Origin: Gammaproteobacteria bacterium
GTDB lineage: Bacteria > Pseudomonadota > Gammaproteobacteria > Pseudomonadales > Pseudohongiellaceae
Direction: 5' to 3'
Length of the DNA: 64,000 nt
Assembly: GCA_002711845.1 (NCBI GenBank)
Contig: PASF01000011.1
Location: 1 to 64,000, forward strand
Position numbers and translations under genes: made by a program. The notes beneath the pieces are model-generated. The model had not been told where the DNA came from, did no database searches, and worked only from the letters and a program-made list of their open reading frames with translations. The first letter of the stretch is position 1; every line of letters starts with the position of its first letter. This document shows, piece after piece, positions 1 to 7,348 of this stretch.

Positions 1-98
1 ACTTCGATTCTATCCATTCTTGGACACTCCTTAAGCCTAGTGCTATGCCTAGGTCTTATCAACAAACGAAGTGTCCGGTTTAATTGGGGGCTAGTTCA
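1..98 (-). mobile_element. End of an IS3-family insertion sequence, continuing off the left edge
   Basis: Read on the minus strand, positions 98 to 71 give TGAACTAGCCCCC, then an AT-rich stretch, then GGACAC. This is the usual form of IS3-family terminal inverted repeats (5'-TG tip, C-rich block, GGACA block). The plus strand ends in CA at 98. Further in, a ribosome site AAGGAG (32 to 27) lies nine bases before an ATG at 17 to 15, which could start the first transposase frame; only five codons are in view. An imperfect inverted repeat (GGACACT 22-28 and AGTGTCC 70-76) lies inside the end. The family is inferred from the end sequence only, since the transposase is outside the window. The tip falls inside a reading frame. 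Confidence 0.6.
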
Positions 99-619
99 TG
101 TGGGTTCAGTGAGAATAGTGCGCCCTTCCATCGGTTGCTGAGGTCTGGCGATAGTTGTTGAAGCATCCCTTCGATTTCAGTGTGCAAAAGATCCGAGGGA
201 TCAATGCTCGATTCATCTGCTTCAGAATCGAGAGCATTCGAAAGGGCTAAGCTGTTCGCGTTCTCTCGCTCAGATAGGTCTAGGAACTCGCTACCATAAC
301 TTTCGCTTTCTAGACTGCTACCGCCTGCGTCTAGACGTTCATAGTAGTTGTTTAAGGTTATCGCGGATGTTTGAACGACCTGATATCGGACCGTGTTGGA
401 AGACTGGAGCCGTCTCAGTTCGGTGGCTATTCTCTGGCGATTCGCCCGCACTCTCGCGTTATGCCTTCTTACTTCATTGTTGTAGTTACTAACTGCCTGC
501 TTCACTTTCTGATTATGCTGACGAACTTGACGATTATACTTGTCGATAGCCTGCTTCTGCTTATTCTGAGCCTGGCGGATTGCGCTGCGAAACTGCGAAG
601 GAGTCATCTTTCGAGGCAT
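80..619 (-). pseudogene. Integron cassette gene cut by an IS; N-terminal arm of a probable HEPN-type protein
   Basis: The 179-residue frame starts at an ATG with a good GGAGGG ribosome site six bases upstream. The first 70 residues are highly charged, rich in Q, N, R and K, and predicted helical or coiled-coil, with repeated YNxxVRxHN-like turns. Residues 100-150 are acidic. The native protein ends near SLNP at about residue 173, because the last codons lie inside the IS end at 98. From memory, this arm followed by WxGALFSLNP resembles the region just before the HEPN domain of Swt1-like predicted RNases, so the catalytic half would lie beyond the IS. That family match is inference. The gene is the second cassette of an integron, transcribed away from the integrase. 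Confidence 0.6.
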
Positions 620-643
620 CGTACCCTCCGGTTTGGTATTAAT

Positions 644-701
644 GCATAACGCCCTTATTCACGCGCCAGCGTAGCTGGTCGTGTGCAATCCATTGTTATG
701 T
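644..701 (-). other. attC recombination site of the first integron cassette
   Basis: GCATAAC at 644-650 and GTTATGT at 695-701 form the outer arms. Between them CACGCGCCAGC-GTA-GCTGGTCGTG folds into an imperfect hairpin, as attC sites do. The site starts 31 bases after the stop of the 732-1037 gene, in the expected cassette order. The outer arm at 695-701 is the exact complement partner of the core at 1089-1095, where this cassette begins, while 644-650 differs by one base because it belongs to the next cassette. That pairing is the normal signature of a mobile cassette. At 58 bp it is a short attC. Confidence 0.8.
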
Positions 702-731
702 CTGGTCTGGTGTCGCCGATTAGTTCAATCA

Positions 732-1037
732 CTAAAAGACATCTACGTAAGAACCAAACCTTGACTCCGGCCAGTTGTCAGACAAGGCTTTATAAACTCT
801 CTTCACCCAATCCTCATCCTTAGATGCTTCTTCGCCGGTATATCCGTTTCCTGCGCTGAAGGTTTCCAATCTAAAAGCTAAGCCATCAGTATTAATGTTT
901 CCCACTTCATCTGATAAAAACGCAACTCCTGTTTTAGTCACGCGAATCTGACGATGTTCTGAGTCATCCTTAGAAGCAATCAGCTTTCTTACATTCTCTA
1001 GCGTAAAACTATCAGGATCTTCTAGGTTTACTTTCAT
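732..1037 (-). CDS. Conserved hypothetical protein, first integron cassette
   Basis: A 101-residue acidic protein with no signal peptide, membrane segment or cysteine. It opens with MKVNLEDPDSFTLENVRKLI and has a central FRLETFSAGNGYTGEEA stretch and a C-terminal WVKRVYKALSDNWPES helix, suggesting a small compact alpha/beta fold. Similar proteins are, from memory, scattered through bacterial genomes without a known role. It is the only intact gene of the cassette running from about 1094 to 650 and is read in the direction away from the integrase, so it probably depends on a promoter in the attI/intI region. The ribosome site is weak (AAGG nine bases upstream). Function unknown. Confidence 0.8.
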   Translation of the reverse strand: MKVNLEDPDSFTLENVRKLIASKDDSEHRQIRVTKTGVAFLSDEVGNINTDGLAFRLETFSAGNGYTGEEASKDEDWVKRVYKALSDNWPESRFGSYVDVF

Positions 1038-1088
1038 AGGATAAGCCTTACTTACTATTCGTGCGTTGATTTATAAATACGTAAAAAG

Positions 1089-1339
1089 ACATAACAGCCA
1101 ATTTTTGAGGCCTTCGGCCTCATAACAATTCTTAGCAGGCGACCATATAATTCTACAGCCTCTTCGCGGACTTTATCTAACTGACTGATATCATCTAATA
1201 AATGGTTAATTCCCGCTTTTATGTCGAAACAATGAGGCTGCCGGCTCGATGAATCTTATATTTTGCATGCTCCGGCATTGTGTACTAAATAATTCCTAAT
1301 ACCAGAACAAATTATGACGTTGCGAATGGAGTCGCCCGC
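1089..1339. other. Integron attI region and integrase promoter region
   Basis: The stretch between the first cassette and the integrase start. The cassette/attI junction is marked by a core GTTATGT (minus strand, 1095 to 1089). A second core-like GTTATGA lies at 1126 to 1120, and a perfect 7-bp hairpin TGAGGCC-TTC-GGCCTCA sits between them (106-122 of the 1000s). attI sites have no fixed sequence beyond the core, so the limits are approximate. The integrase promoter and any cassette promoter must lie here, but I cannot place a confident -35/-10 pair. A minus-strand reading frame at 1256-1552 overlaps the integrase and is treated as a shadow. Confidence 0.6.
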
Positions 1340-2317
1340 ATGCCCGAATACAATTCCCCGTTTCTTGAATCCATCTACCGCTACATGATCACACGTGGTT
1401 ACAGCAAGCGGACGATTTCTACCTATATCTATTGGATCAGGTACTTCATCAGGTTTCATGAAAAACGACATCCACTTGATCTGGGCGATTGCGAGATCGA
1501 ACAATTTTTGACCTTTCTCGCTGCAGATCGGAAAGTCGCATTTACAACACAAGGGCTCGCGCTCAATGCCCTTGCTTTTCTTTATAATAAATTTTTGGAT
1601 AAACCAATGGGCAACGTCCGTGGCTATCGTCCAGCTTCACGCCAGCGTAAATTGCCGGTTGTTTTATCCAGGGCAGAGGTTTCCGCGCTGCTATCACAAC
1701 TTGGTGGCACGCACTTATTAATAGCATCACTGCTATACGGTTCCGGTTTGCGGCGCATCGAGCTTGTTCGCCTAAGAGTCAGAGACGTTGATTTTAACCA
1801 TCTCCAGCTACGTGTCTGGTTTGGCAAGGGCTTCAAGCATCGAATCACGACACTGGCGCCAGAGCTTGTCCCGGCACTGCACCGCCAAATCCGGAAAGTT
1901 GCGCTGATTCTTGATGGTGACCTTGCCAACCCTGTATTCCGAGGTGTATCAATGCCGGATGCGTTGGCGCGCAAATACCCGAACGCATTGCGCGCGCTAA
2001 ACTGGCAATACCTGTTTCCTTCCAGTGTCCTCAGCCTGGACCCGTCGACCGCCTCTCTTCGCAGGCATCATCTGGACGAATCAAGCCTGAATAAACTGAT
2101 CCGCAAGGCTGCTACTGAGGCGGGCATTGACAAAGATGTCAGCTGCCATACCTTACGTCATTCATTTGCCACACATTTGCTGGAATCAGGTGCAGATATT
2201 CGGACAGTACAAGAGCAACTTGGCCACCAGGATGTCAAAACTACGGAAATCTATACCCATGTACTGAAACGGGGTGCAAAAGGGGTTCGCAGCCCGTTAA
2301 GCGAACTACAGCATTGA
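1340..2317 (+). CDS. intI: Integron integrase (IntI tyrosine recombinase)
   Basis: 325 residues. Residues 5-90 form the SAM-like core-binding domain. The catalytic domain shows the tyrosine-recombinase set: R138 (GSGLRR), H270-x-x-R273 (CHTLRHSFATHLL), H296 (LGHQ) and Y305 (TTEIYTHV). Between about 205 and 243 it carries the extra block found only in integron integrases, including ALARKYPNAL, the aromatic WQYLFPSS and RRHH. It ends with the family's typical VRSPL tail. Length matches IntI proteins (about 320-340). It inserts circular cassettes at attI and excises them at attC by using folded single strands. It is read away from the cassettes, the usual layout, and appears intact. The divergence from mobile classes and the chromosomal setting suggest a sedentary integron; that part is inference. 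Confidence 0.95.
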   Translation: MPEYNSPFLESIYRYMITRGYSKRTISTYIYWIRYFIRFHEKRHPLDLGDCEIEQFLTFLAADRKVAFTTQGLALNALAFLYNKFLDKPMGNVRGYRPASRQRKLPVVLSRAEVSALLSQLGGTHLLIASLLYGSGLRRIELVRLRVRDVDFNHLQLRVWFGKGFKHRITTLAPELVPALHRQIRKVALILDGDLANPVFRGVSMPDALARKYPNALRALNWQYLFPSSVLSLDPSTASLRRHHLDESSLNKLIRKAATEAGIDKDVSCHTLRHSFATHLLESGADIRTVQEQLGHQDVKTTEIYTHVLKRGAKGVRSPLSELQH

Positions 2318-2822
2318 CTGTCTGGCACGCTACCGCCCTACGGGTGCATCCGTATGGGTGCGCCACCTGGGTTTTAACGTCGGTTAAGGTGAAAGCTGAC
2401 GCTCAATATGCGCAGATTTGCATAGAAGGTTCAAGTAGCTATTCGGCTAATATGAGGACGGTTTTGATCGGTAACCCGGCATGATGGATTCGCGATCCGC
2501 ACGGGCGGATTGCTCAGCCCTGCGAGGCGCCCTGGCGGGCGTCTAAAAAGCGATGCTTTTTATCGAACATGCGACCCCCTGATTCGTAACCAGGTATATT
2601 TCTTATACCTTAAAAATATTTAGGTTGCTTCTTCCTAATTTAGGCAAGATTTTAAAATTAATTAAATCAACCATTTAGAGGTCTTGCGTTTTTTATATTA
2701 GGCACGTGTTTGACCTAGACTTATTTCCGATTCGCGACACCGTCATCGAAAAAGTTGATGAGTGGGAAGCTTGCTTGCGTACCTGCAAGCCGATCTGGTT
2801 GTACCGGGGTCGGTCACCCCGC
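2318..2822. other. Gene-poor stretch between integron and zinc block
   Basis: 505 bases with no convincing gene. It contains a short imperfect hairpin near 2336-2368 (CCTACGG and CCGTATGG arms), the broken tRNA-Arg copy described separately, and an AT-rich tract at 2597-2705. An 81-codon plus-strand frame from 2706 runs into the 3' end of the oppositely oriented DUF3299 gene and looks like a chance frame. The base composition is clearly more AT-rich than the flanking genes, which fits an old junction between integron and backbone. Confidence 0.55.
2474..2596 (-). pseudogene. Broken tRNA-Arg(ACG) copy with a hairpin-rich insertion in its T-loop
   Basis: The plus strand reads the 3' end of a tRNA-Arg (ACCCGGCATGAT, 2474-2485), then about 78 foreign bases, and then resumes the tRNA at TCGAACATGCGACCCCC (from 2563) through an ACG anticodon loop to about 2596, where the match to the intact gene at 15598-15674 fades. 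The acceptor 5' half and D-arm are missing. The insertion is a string of small hairpins: ATCCGC/GCGGAT, CGCCC-TGG-CGGGCG and AAAAAGC-GAT-GCTTTTT. A near-identical copy lies at 15413. It cannot yield a functional tRNA. Confidence 0.75.
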
Positions 2823-3431
2823 TCAGTACCCGGAAGTATCGTGATAGGGAGTGATGACGCTGGCATTAAGTCGATAGGCGGCATTGGCAACAGCATTACT
2901 GACTGGCTGTGCCCTCAGCACCCCTTCAACCCAGACCGGTTCGTACATTGAATGCTGGTCGATGCCCAGCTCGTAATTCACATAAATTATCTGATTGGGT
3001 GGTGGCGGAGGCAGGTGCAGGCAGGCGCCGAAATAAGGCACCAGAAAAAACTCGATGGTACGTTGGCGATTGTCATAGGCCAATGGCACAATAAAACCCG
3101 GAATGCGAATTCGAGTATTGTCCATTGCCGTAACGATCTCTGCCGATTCCAGAGCCTCGAAGAAGCGGGCCTCACCTGAATCGTCAGCACGCGGCGATGA
3201 CAGTAGCCTCAGATCGTCTTCGTCTGAGCCATCAACGATATCCGTCATCCAGTCCGGTGGTGACATCAGCGCCTGGAGGTCATCCTCCGGCATGAGTTCA
3301 ATCCAGTCGACTTCCCGGTAAGGCTCCTCTTCAATCACGCTGACAGCAGGCGCCGGTTCCCGCGGCCCCATTGACCAGATAACAGCCAACAAACCCGCGA
3401 CGATCAGTCCGGCACCGATTTTGATCTTCAT
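2823..3431 (-). CDS. DUF3299 family exported protein
   Basis: About 202 residues from the ATG at 3431; an upstream TTG at 3449 is possible, but AGG sits better spaced for the ATG. A short N-terminal hydrophobic segment (KIGAGLIVAGLLAVIWSMG) looks like a signal peptide or membrane anchor. The second half carries the family hallmark: IPGFIVPL, then EFFLVPYFGACLHLPPPPP and VWVEGVL, with one conserved cysteine. DUF3299 proteins have no proven activity but commonly sit with ABC/FtsX exporters and zinc-responsive genes, as here. It is divergent from the ABC ATPase gene, with a Zur-like box between them, so zinc control of both directions is likely. Confidence 0.85.
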   Translation of the reverse strand: MKIKIGAGLIVAGLLAVIWSMGPREPAPAVSVIEEEPYREVDWIELMPEDDLQALMSPPDWMTDIVDGSDEDDLRLLSSPRADDSGEARFFEALESAEIVTAMDNTRIRIPGFIVPLAYDNRQRTIEFFLVPYFGACLHLPPPPPNQIIYVNYELGIDQHSMYEPVWVEGVLRAQPVSNAVANAAYRLNASVITPYHDTSGY

Positions 3432-3455
3432 TTTTTTACCTGCTCGCAATACAAT

Positions 3456-3473
3456 ATGTTATAGCATAGCATT
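3456..3473. promoter_or_regulatory. Candidate Zur box between DUF3299 and ABC transporter genes
   Basis: TGTTATA-GC-ATAGCA at 3457-3471 fits the Zur pattern of GTTAT and ATAAC half-sites separated by three bases, with one mismatch in the right half. It lies in the divergent promoter region, 25 bases from the DUF3299 start and about 40 from the ABC gene start. A Zur-type regulator is encoded 4.4 kb downstream. Assigned by pattern only. Confidence 0.5.
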
Positions 3474-3510
3474 AAGTCATTATTTGACAACACCAGATCC
3501 ACAGGCGGCC

Positions 3511-4224
3511 ATGACATCCAGTTCGAGCACTCATGCAATCAGTATCCGGGATCTGCACTTTGCCTGGCGCACTGGCGATGCAGATCTTCTGCAGATATCG
3601 CAGTGGCAGATCAGAGCGGGAGAACGCGTGTTTCTGCACGGCCCCTCCGGTTCCGGCAAAAGCACCCTGCTCAACCTGATCTGTGGTATCGCCACTCCAG
3701 ACAAAGGCTCTGTCACTATCGCTGGCACCGAGTTAGGGGGTCTGAGCGGCAGTCAACGCGACCGCTTTCGCGCAAGATCCATTGGCGTGATTTTCCAGCA
3801 GTTCAACCTGATTCCGTATTTATCAGTATTGGACAATGTGCGACTGGCAGCGACGTTCACTGGCTTGCCAGGCGGGACTGACCAGCGTGCTGCCGGGCTC
3901 ATCGAACAACTCGGGCTCAACAGCGCCCGCCACACCAAGGCTTGCCACCTTAGCGTTGGCCAACAGCAGCGCGTTGCGATTGCCCGCGCCCTGTTGAATT
4001 CACCACCGCTTATTATTGCTGACGAACCAACCTCGGCGCTCGATGCAGCGGCCCGGGATGCTTTCATAAGCACGCTACTGGATTGCTCGGCCCAGGCGGG
4101 CAGTACGGTTCTGGTCGTGAGCCACGATCACAGTCTGGCCACCCACTTCGACAACACCGTCGATCTCAGGGCGTTAAACCGGGTTCTCGTGTCCAGAGGC
4201 AGGGTGACTGACGATGTTCCTTAA
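3511..4224 (+). CDS. ABC transporter ATP-binding protein, LolD/MacB type
   Basis: 237 residues from the ATG at 3511; the frame is open upstream but that part lies over the Zur-like box. Walker A is GPSGSGKS (44-51), the Q-loop IFQQFN is near 95-99, the signature LSVGQQQR is at 147-154 and Walker B is LIIADEP (168-173). The short length and sequence style match ATPases that drive FtsX-like permeases, which extrude lipids, peptides or lipoproteins rather than import solutes. It overlaps the permease gene by 11 bases, so the two are translationally coupled. The substrate is unknown; the surrounding zinc genes suggest a role in envelope adaptation to low zinc (inference). Confidence 0.9.
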   Translation: MTSSSSTHAISIRDLHFAWRTGDADLLQISQWQIRAGERVFLHGPSGSGKSTLLNLICGIATPDKGSVTIAGTELGGLSGSQRDRFRARSIGVIFQQFNLIPYLSVLDNVRLAATFTGLPGGTDQRAAGLIEQLGLNSARHTKACHLSVGQQQRVAIARALLNSPPLIIADEPTSALDAAARDAFISTLLDCSAQAGSTVLVVSHDHSLATHFDNTVDLRALNRVLVSRGRVTDDVP

Positions 4225-5434
4225 GCTCACTCTAGGCAGCCTGGCGGCCCGTCGCTTGACCATCTTTCTGACGGTGCTATCGGTTTTGGTCAGCACGCTG
4301 GTGGTCCTGGGCGTGGAACACATTCGTCTGGAAGCGCGCAACAGTTTCAGCAAAACAGTCTCTGGCGTTGACCTGATTGTGGGTGCCCGCACTGGCCAGA
4401 TCAATCTGCTGCTGTACAGCGTATTTCGCATAGGAAACGCCACCAACAATATCTCCTGGCAAAGCTACCAGGACATCAGCAAACGTCCCGGCATTGCCTG
4501 GAGCATACCAATGGCCCTTGGCGACTCCCATCGCGGCTACCGGGTAATGGGCAGCACCAGCGACTATTTCCGCCATTTCCGCTACGGCAATAATCAGCCA
4601 CTTGAATTAAACGGCGATGCCTTCACGGACTTTCGCTCGGCCCCTGATACGCAGCCGTTGCCAGACTTTGCCGCTGTGCTCGGCGCCGAAGTTGCTGCAC
4701 GCCTGGGTTACCCGCACGGTCACGAATTTACCGTCGCCCACGGCCTGGGTGCCACCAGTTTCAGCGTCCATGATCAGCATCCGTTCACGGTCACGGGCAT
4801 ACTGGCCCCTACCGGAACGCCCGTTGATCAGACCATACACATCAGTCTGGAAAGCCTGGAAGCTTTGCATCAGGCCGGCCCCATGCCAGCTTCTGTCACC
4901 GCGTTTTTGCTTGGGTTGGAGTCCAGATTGCAGACCTTTAACCTGCAGCGCGAAATCAACAACTATTCCCAGGAGCCGTTGCTGGCGATCCTGCCTGGTG
5001 TCGCCCTATCCGAGCTCTGGCAGTTGATGAGCGTTGCTGAGCTGACACTGTCTCTGATCAGCGGCCTGGTCATGGTCTCGGCCCTGCTCGGCATAGCCAC
5101 CATGCTGTTATCCACGTTACAGCAGCGTCAGCGCGAAATCGCTGTGCTGCGCGCGCTGGGTGCACGCCCCCTGTTTATCTTCCTTCTGATACAGGCGGAA
5201 GCGCTGGTCATGACCGCAACCGGCATGCTGGCAGGCATCGCCGCACTGATGGCGGGGCTGACGCTGACAGCAGACATGATCAGTCAGCAATTTGGCATTT
5301 TTGTTTCCGCGCAGGTGCTGCAGACAGGCACCCTGCCGTACCTGGCCGCCATACTGCTGCTGACTGTCGTGCTCGCAACCATCCCCGCTGCGCGCGCCTA
5401 TCGACAATCTTCGGCGATGAAGTTGAACGACTGA
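4214..5434 (+). CDS. FtsX-like ABC transporter permease
   Basis: 406 residues with the MacB/FtsX plan: one N-terminal transmembrane helix (about 14-34), a large periplasmic domain (about 40-265) and three C-terminal helices near 275-300, 320-350 and 375-395. The segment QQRQREIAVLRALGARP between the second and third helices is the coupling-helix signature of the family. The periplasmic domain includes a VSGVDLIVGARTGQINLLLYSVFRIGN-type opening (shown here in part) seen in exporters found next to DUF3299 genes. It works with the ATPase encoded just upstream. No separate periplasmic adaptor is encoded nearby. Confidence 0.88.
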   Translation: MFLKLTLGSLAARRLTIFLTVLSVLVSTLVVLGVEHIRLEARNSFSKTVSGVDLIVGARTGQINLLLYSVFRIGNATNNISWQSYQDISKRPGIAWSIPMALGDSHRGYRVMGSTSDYFRHFRYGNNQPLELNGDAFTDFRSAPDTQPLPDFAAVLGAEVAARLGYPHGHEFTVAHGLGATSFSVHDQHPFTVTGILAPTGTPVDQTIHISLESLEALHQAGPMPASVTAFLLGLESRLQTFNLQREINNYSQEPLLAILPGVALSELWQLMSVAELTLSLISGLVMVSALLGIATMLLSTLQQRQREIAVLRALGARPLFIFLLIQAEALVMTATGMLAGIAALMAGLTLTADMISQQFGIFVSAQVLQTGTLPYLAAILLLTVVLATIPAARAYRQSSAMKLND

Positions 5435-5470
5435 CTGATATTGCCACTTTACCTGCATCATTATTTAATG

Positions 5471-5491
5471 TTACGTTATATCATATCGTAC
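5471..5491. promoter_or_regulatory. Candidate Zur box upstream of the first CobW gene
   Basis: ACGTTAT-ATC-ATATCGT is an inverted repeat with six of seven paired positions, and GTTAT-N3-ATATC differs from the Zur core by one base. It lies in the 78-base gap between the permease and the CobW-type GTPase, 22 bases from the latter's ATG, so the GTPase-DUF1826-zrgA-zur run probably has its own zinc-controlled promoter. Pattern match only. Confidence 0.5.
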
Positions 5492-5512
5492 ATAATCAAC
5501 CGGTAATGACTC

Positions 5513-6733
5513 ATGAACACAGACCACACCCCTGCCACTTTAAACCCACTGCCGGTCACGGTCCTGTCCGGTTTTCTGGGAGCCGGAAAGACCACTGTAC
5601 TCAATCAGATCCTGCACAACCGGGCCGGCCTCAAGGTAGCGGTCATTGTGAATGACATGAGCGATATCAATATCGATGCCCGCACGGTTTCACAGGACAT
5701 GACCCTCAATCGCACTGAAGAAAAACTGGTCGAGATGAGCAATGGCTGCATCTGCTGCACCCTGCGCGAAGATCTGCTTGAGTCCATTACCGACCTGGCT
5801 GGCCAGAATCGGTTTGACTATCTGCTGATCGAAGCCACGGGCATTTCCGAGCCGCTGCCGATCGCGGAGACGTTCACCTTTGCTGACGAGAACGGCAAGA
5901 GCCTGTCTCAGGTAGCCCGTCTTGATACCATGGTTACCGTCGTGGATGCCGCCAATTTCCTGAATGACTATGAGGAGGCCTTCTCGCTTCAGGAAACCGG
6001 CGAAAGCCTCGGTGAGGACGATGATCGCAGCGTGTCCGATCTGCTGGTTGACCAGATCGAGTTCAGCAACATTGTTCTGCTCAGCAAAACCGACCTGGTC
6101 GATGAGGCTCAGGTACAGAAAGTGATGGCGGTTATCCGCAGCCTGAACCCCGAGGTTGAAATCATACCCATCAGCGGCGGCCAGGTGGCGCTGAATAAAG
6201 TCGTTGGCACGGGCCTGTTCGATTTTGAAAAAGCGCAGCTGGCACCCGGCTGGCTGCGTGAATTGCGCGGTGAGCACACACCTGAAACTGAAGAATACGG
6301 TATCAGCAGTTTTACCTACCGGGCACGGCGCCCCTTCCACCCCGCCCGCTTTCACGCTTTTCTGCACCAGGACTGGCCGGCAGGTCGTCTGATCCGCTCC
6401 AAAGGCTACTTCTGGCTCGCCAGCCATCCAACGCTGATCGGACAATGGAATCAGGCCGGCGGGATCGCGCGTCATGGTTTCGCTGGCACCTTCTGGAGCG
6501 CTACTCCACGGGAGCAGTGGCCCGCCGATGCGGAGGCACTGGACTACATTGAGGAAAACTGGGAAGAGCCTTTCGGTGATATGCGCCAGGAACTGGTTTT
6601 CATCGGACAATCGCTGGACCAGAGCCAGCTTTGCGCGGAACTTGATGCCTGCCTGCTCAACGATGACGAATTGTATGCGGGCACGCCGCACTGGCTTACG
6701 CTGGAAAACCCGTTTGTTGCCCAGGAAGCGTAA
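5513..6733 (+). CDS. COG0523 (CobW/ZigA-type) zinc metallochaperone GTPase
   Basis: 406 residues. The G3E GTPase fold shows Walker A GFLGAGKTT (20-28), the metal-binding CxCC motif (C79, C81, C82 in NGCICCTLRED), the IEATGISEP switch region and an SKTDLVD base-recognition motif near 190. The C-terminal CobW_C domain starts near 260. The family moves Zn(II) into client enzymes when zinc is scarce. The length and the VIVNDMSDINIDA stretch fit the ZigA subgroup rather than YeiR or cobalamin CobW. A Zur-like box lies in front, and the gene is two bases from the DUF1826 gene. The client protein is not evident. Confidence 0.92.
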   Translation: MNTDHTPATLNPLPVTVLSGFLGAGKTTVLNQILHNRAGLKVAVIVNDMSDINIDARTVSQDMTLNRTEEKLVEMSNGCICCTLREDLLESITDLAGQNRFDYLLIEATGISEPLPIAETFTFADENGKSLSQVARLDTMVTVVDAANFLNDYEEAFSLQETGESLGEDDDRSVSDLLVDQIEFSNIVLLSKTDLVDEAQVQKVMAVIRSLNPEVEIIPISGGQVALNKVVGTGLFDFEKAQLAPGWLRELRGEHTPETEEYGISSFTYRARRPFHPARFHAFLHQDWPAGRLIRSKGYFWLASHPTLIGQWNQAGGIARHGFAGTFWSATPREQWPADAEALDYIEENWEEPFGDMRQELVFIGQSLDQSQLCAELDACLLNDDELYAGTPHWLTLENPFVAQEA

Positions 6734-6735
6734 CC

Positions 6736-7335
6736 ATGCTGCGTCGTACTACCACACCTGCAGGCCTGTCAGCGATTTACAGCGAAGGCATCAATCTCGC
6801 GGAATGGCATCGACCTGGCTCTGCCGCGGTGCGCGGTTTTGCCTCTGAACTGGTCAGGCACAATCCGAACTTTTCGCTGCGCCAGGTACTGCCTGTTGAT
6901 GATGATGAGAACGCCCTCGCCTCTTTGATACCTGAAGCCGACAAGACGCTGCAACACGCGCGAATTGCCTTCCTGCAAGACATCAGACTGTTGTGTGATA
7001 TGTACGCCTGCCTGTTCGAGTTGCAGCAGATCGGGCTTAGAATGACCGTCCTCAACCGGGCCATGTGCCCAAAATTCCATGTCGACCACGTAGTCTGCCG
7101 CCTGATCTGCACCTATGTAGGCACAGGGACCGAGTGGCTGCCTGAGAGCTCAGTCAATCGCGAAGGGCCTGATCTGCAAAAAGCCGCTGACATCCAGCAC
7201 GTAAATGAGGGTCATGTGGCACTGCTAAAAGGCGAAAGTTGGCCGGGCAATACCGGTCGCGGCATCGTGCACCGGTCACCGGCGGCGTCAGATTCCCAGC
7301 CGCGCCTGGTGATGACGCTGGACCCGGTAGCCTGA
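6736..7335 (+). CDS. DUF1826 family protein
   Basis: 199 residues, no signal peptide. The conserved core is CPKFHVDHVVCRLICTYVGTG followed by TEWLP, with a later GRGIVHRSP. The HxD in FHVDHV and the distant HRSP resemble the metal triad of 2-oxoglutarate/Fe(II) oxygenases with a cupin fold; this is my inference, not an established activity. The gene starts two bases after the CobW gene and DUF1826 proteins are often encoded beside COG0523 GTPases, so it could be the client or partner of that metallochaperone. Confidence 0.85.
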   Translation: MLRRTTTPAGLSAIYSEGINLAEWHRPGSAAVRGFASELVRHNPNFSLRQVLPVDDDENALASLIPEADKTLQHARIAFLQDIRLLCDMYACLFELQQIGLRMTVLNRAMCPKFHVDHVVCRLICTYVGTGTEWLPESSVNREGPDLQKAADIQHVNEGHVALLKGESWPGNTGRGIVHRSPAASDSQPRLVMTLDPVA

Positions 7336-7348
7336 CAGGAGCTTGTTG

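Noticed and set aside
22..76. Inverted repeat GGACACT/AGTGTCC as the attC of the second cassette
   Set aside because: The arms do not match the cassette core of 644-650, and the sequence fits the inside of an IS3-family end better.
1256..1552. 98-codon minus-strand frame across the integrase start
   Set aside because: Overlaps conserved integrase codons and lacks a ribosome site; also unsuited as a cassette because it has no attC.
2706..2951. 81-codon plus-strand frame in the gap after the integron
   Set aside because: Its second half runs antisense through the DUF3299 gene, it has no ribosome site and no recognisable motif.
5690..6691. 333-codon minus-strand frame inside the CobW gene
   Set aside because: Shadow of the GTPase gene; no family features and the opposite strand is clearly coding.
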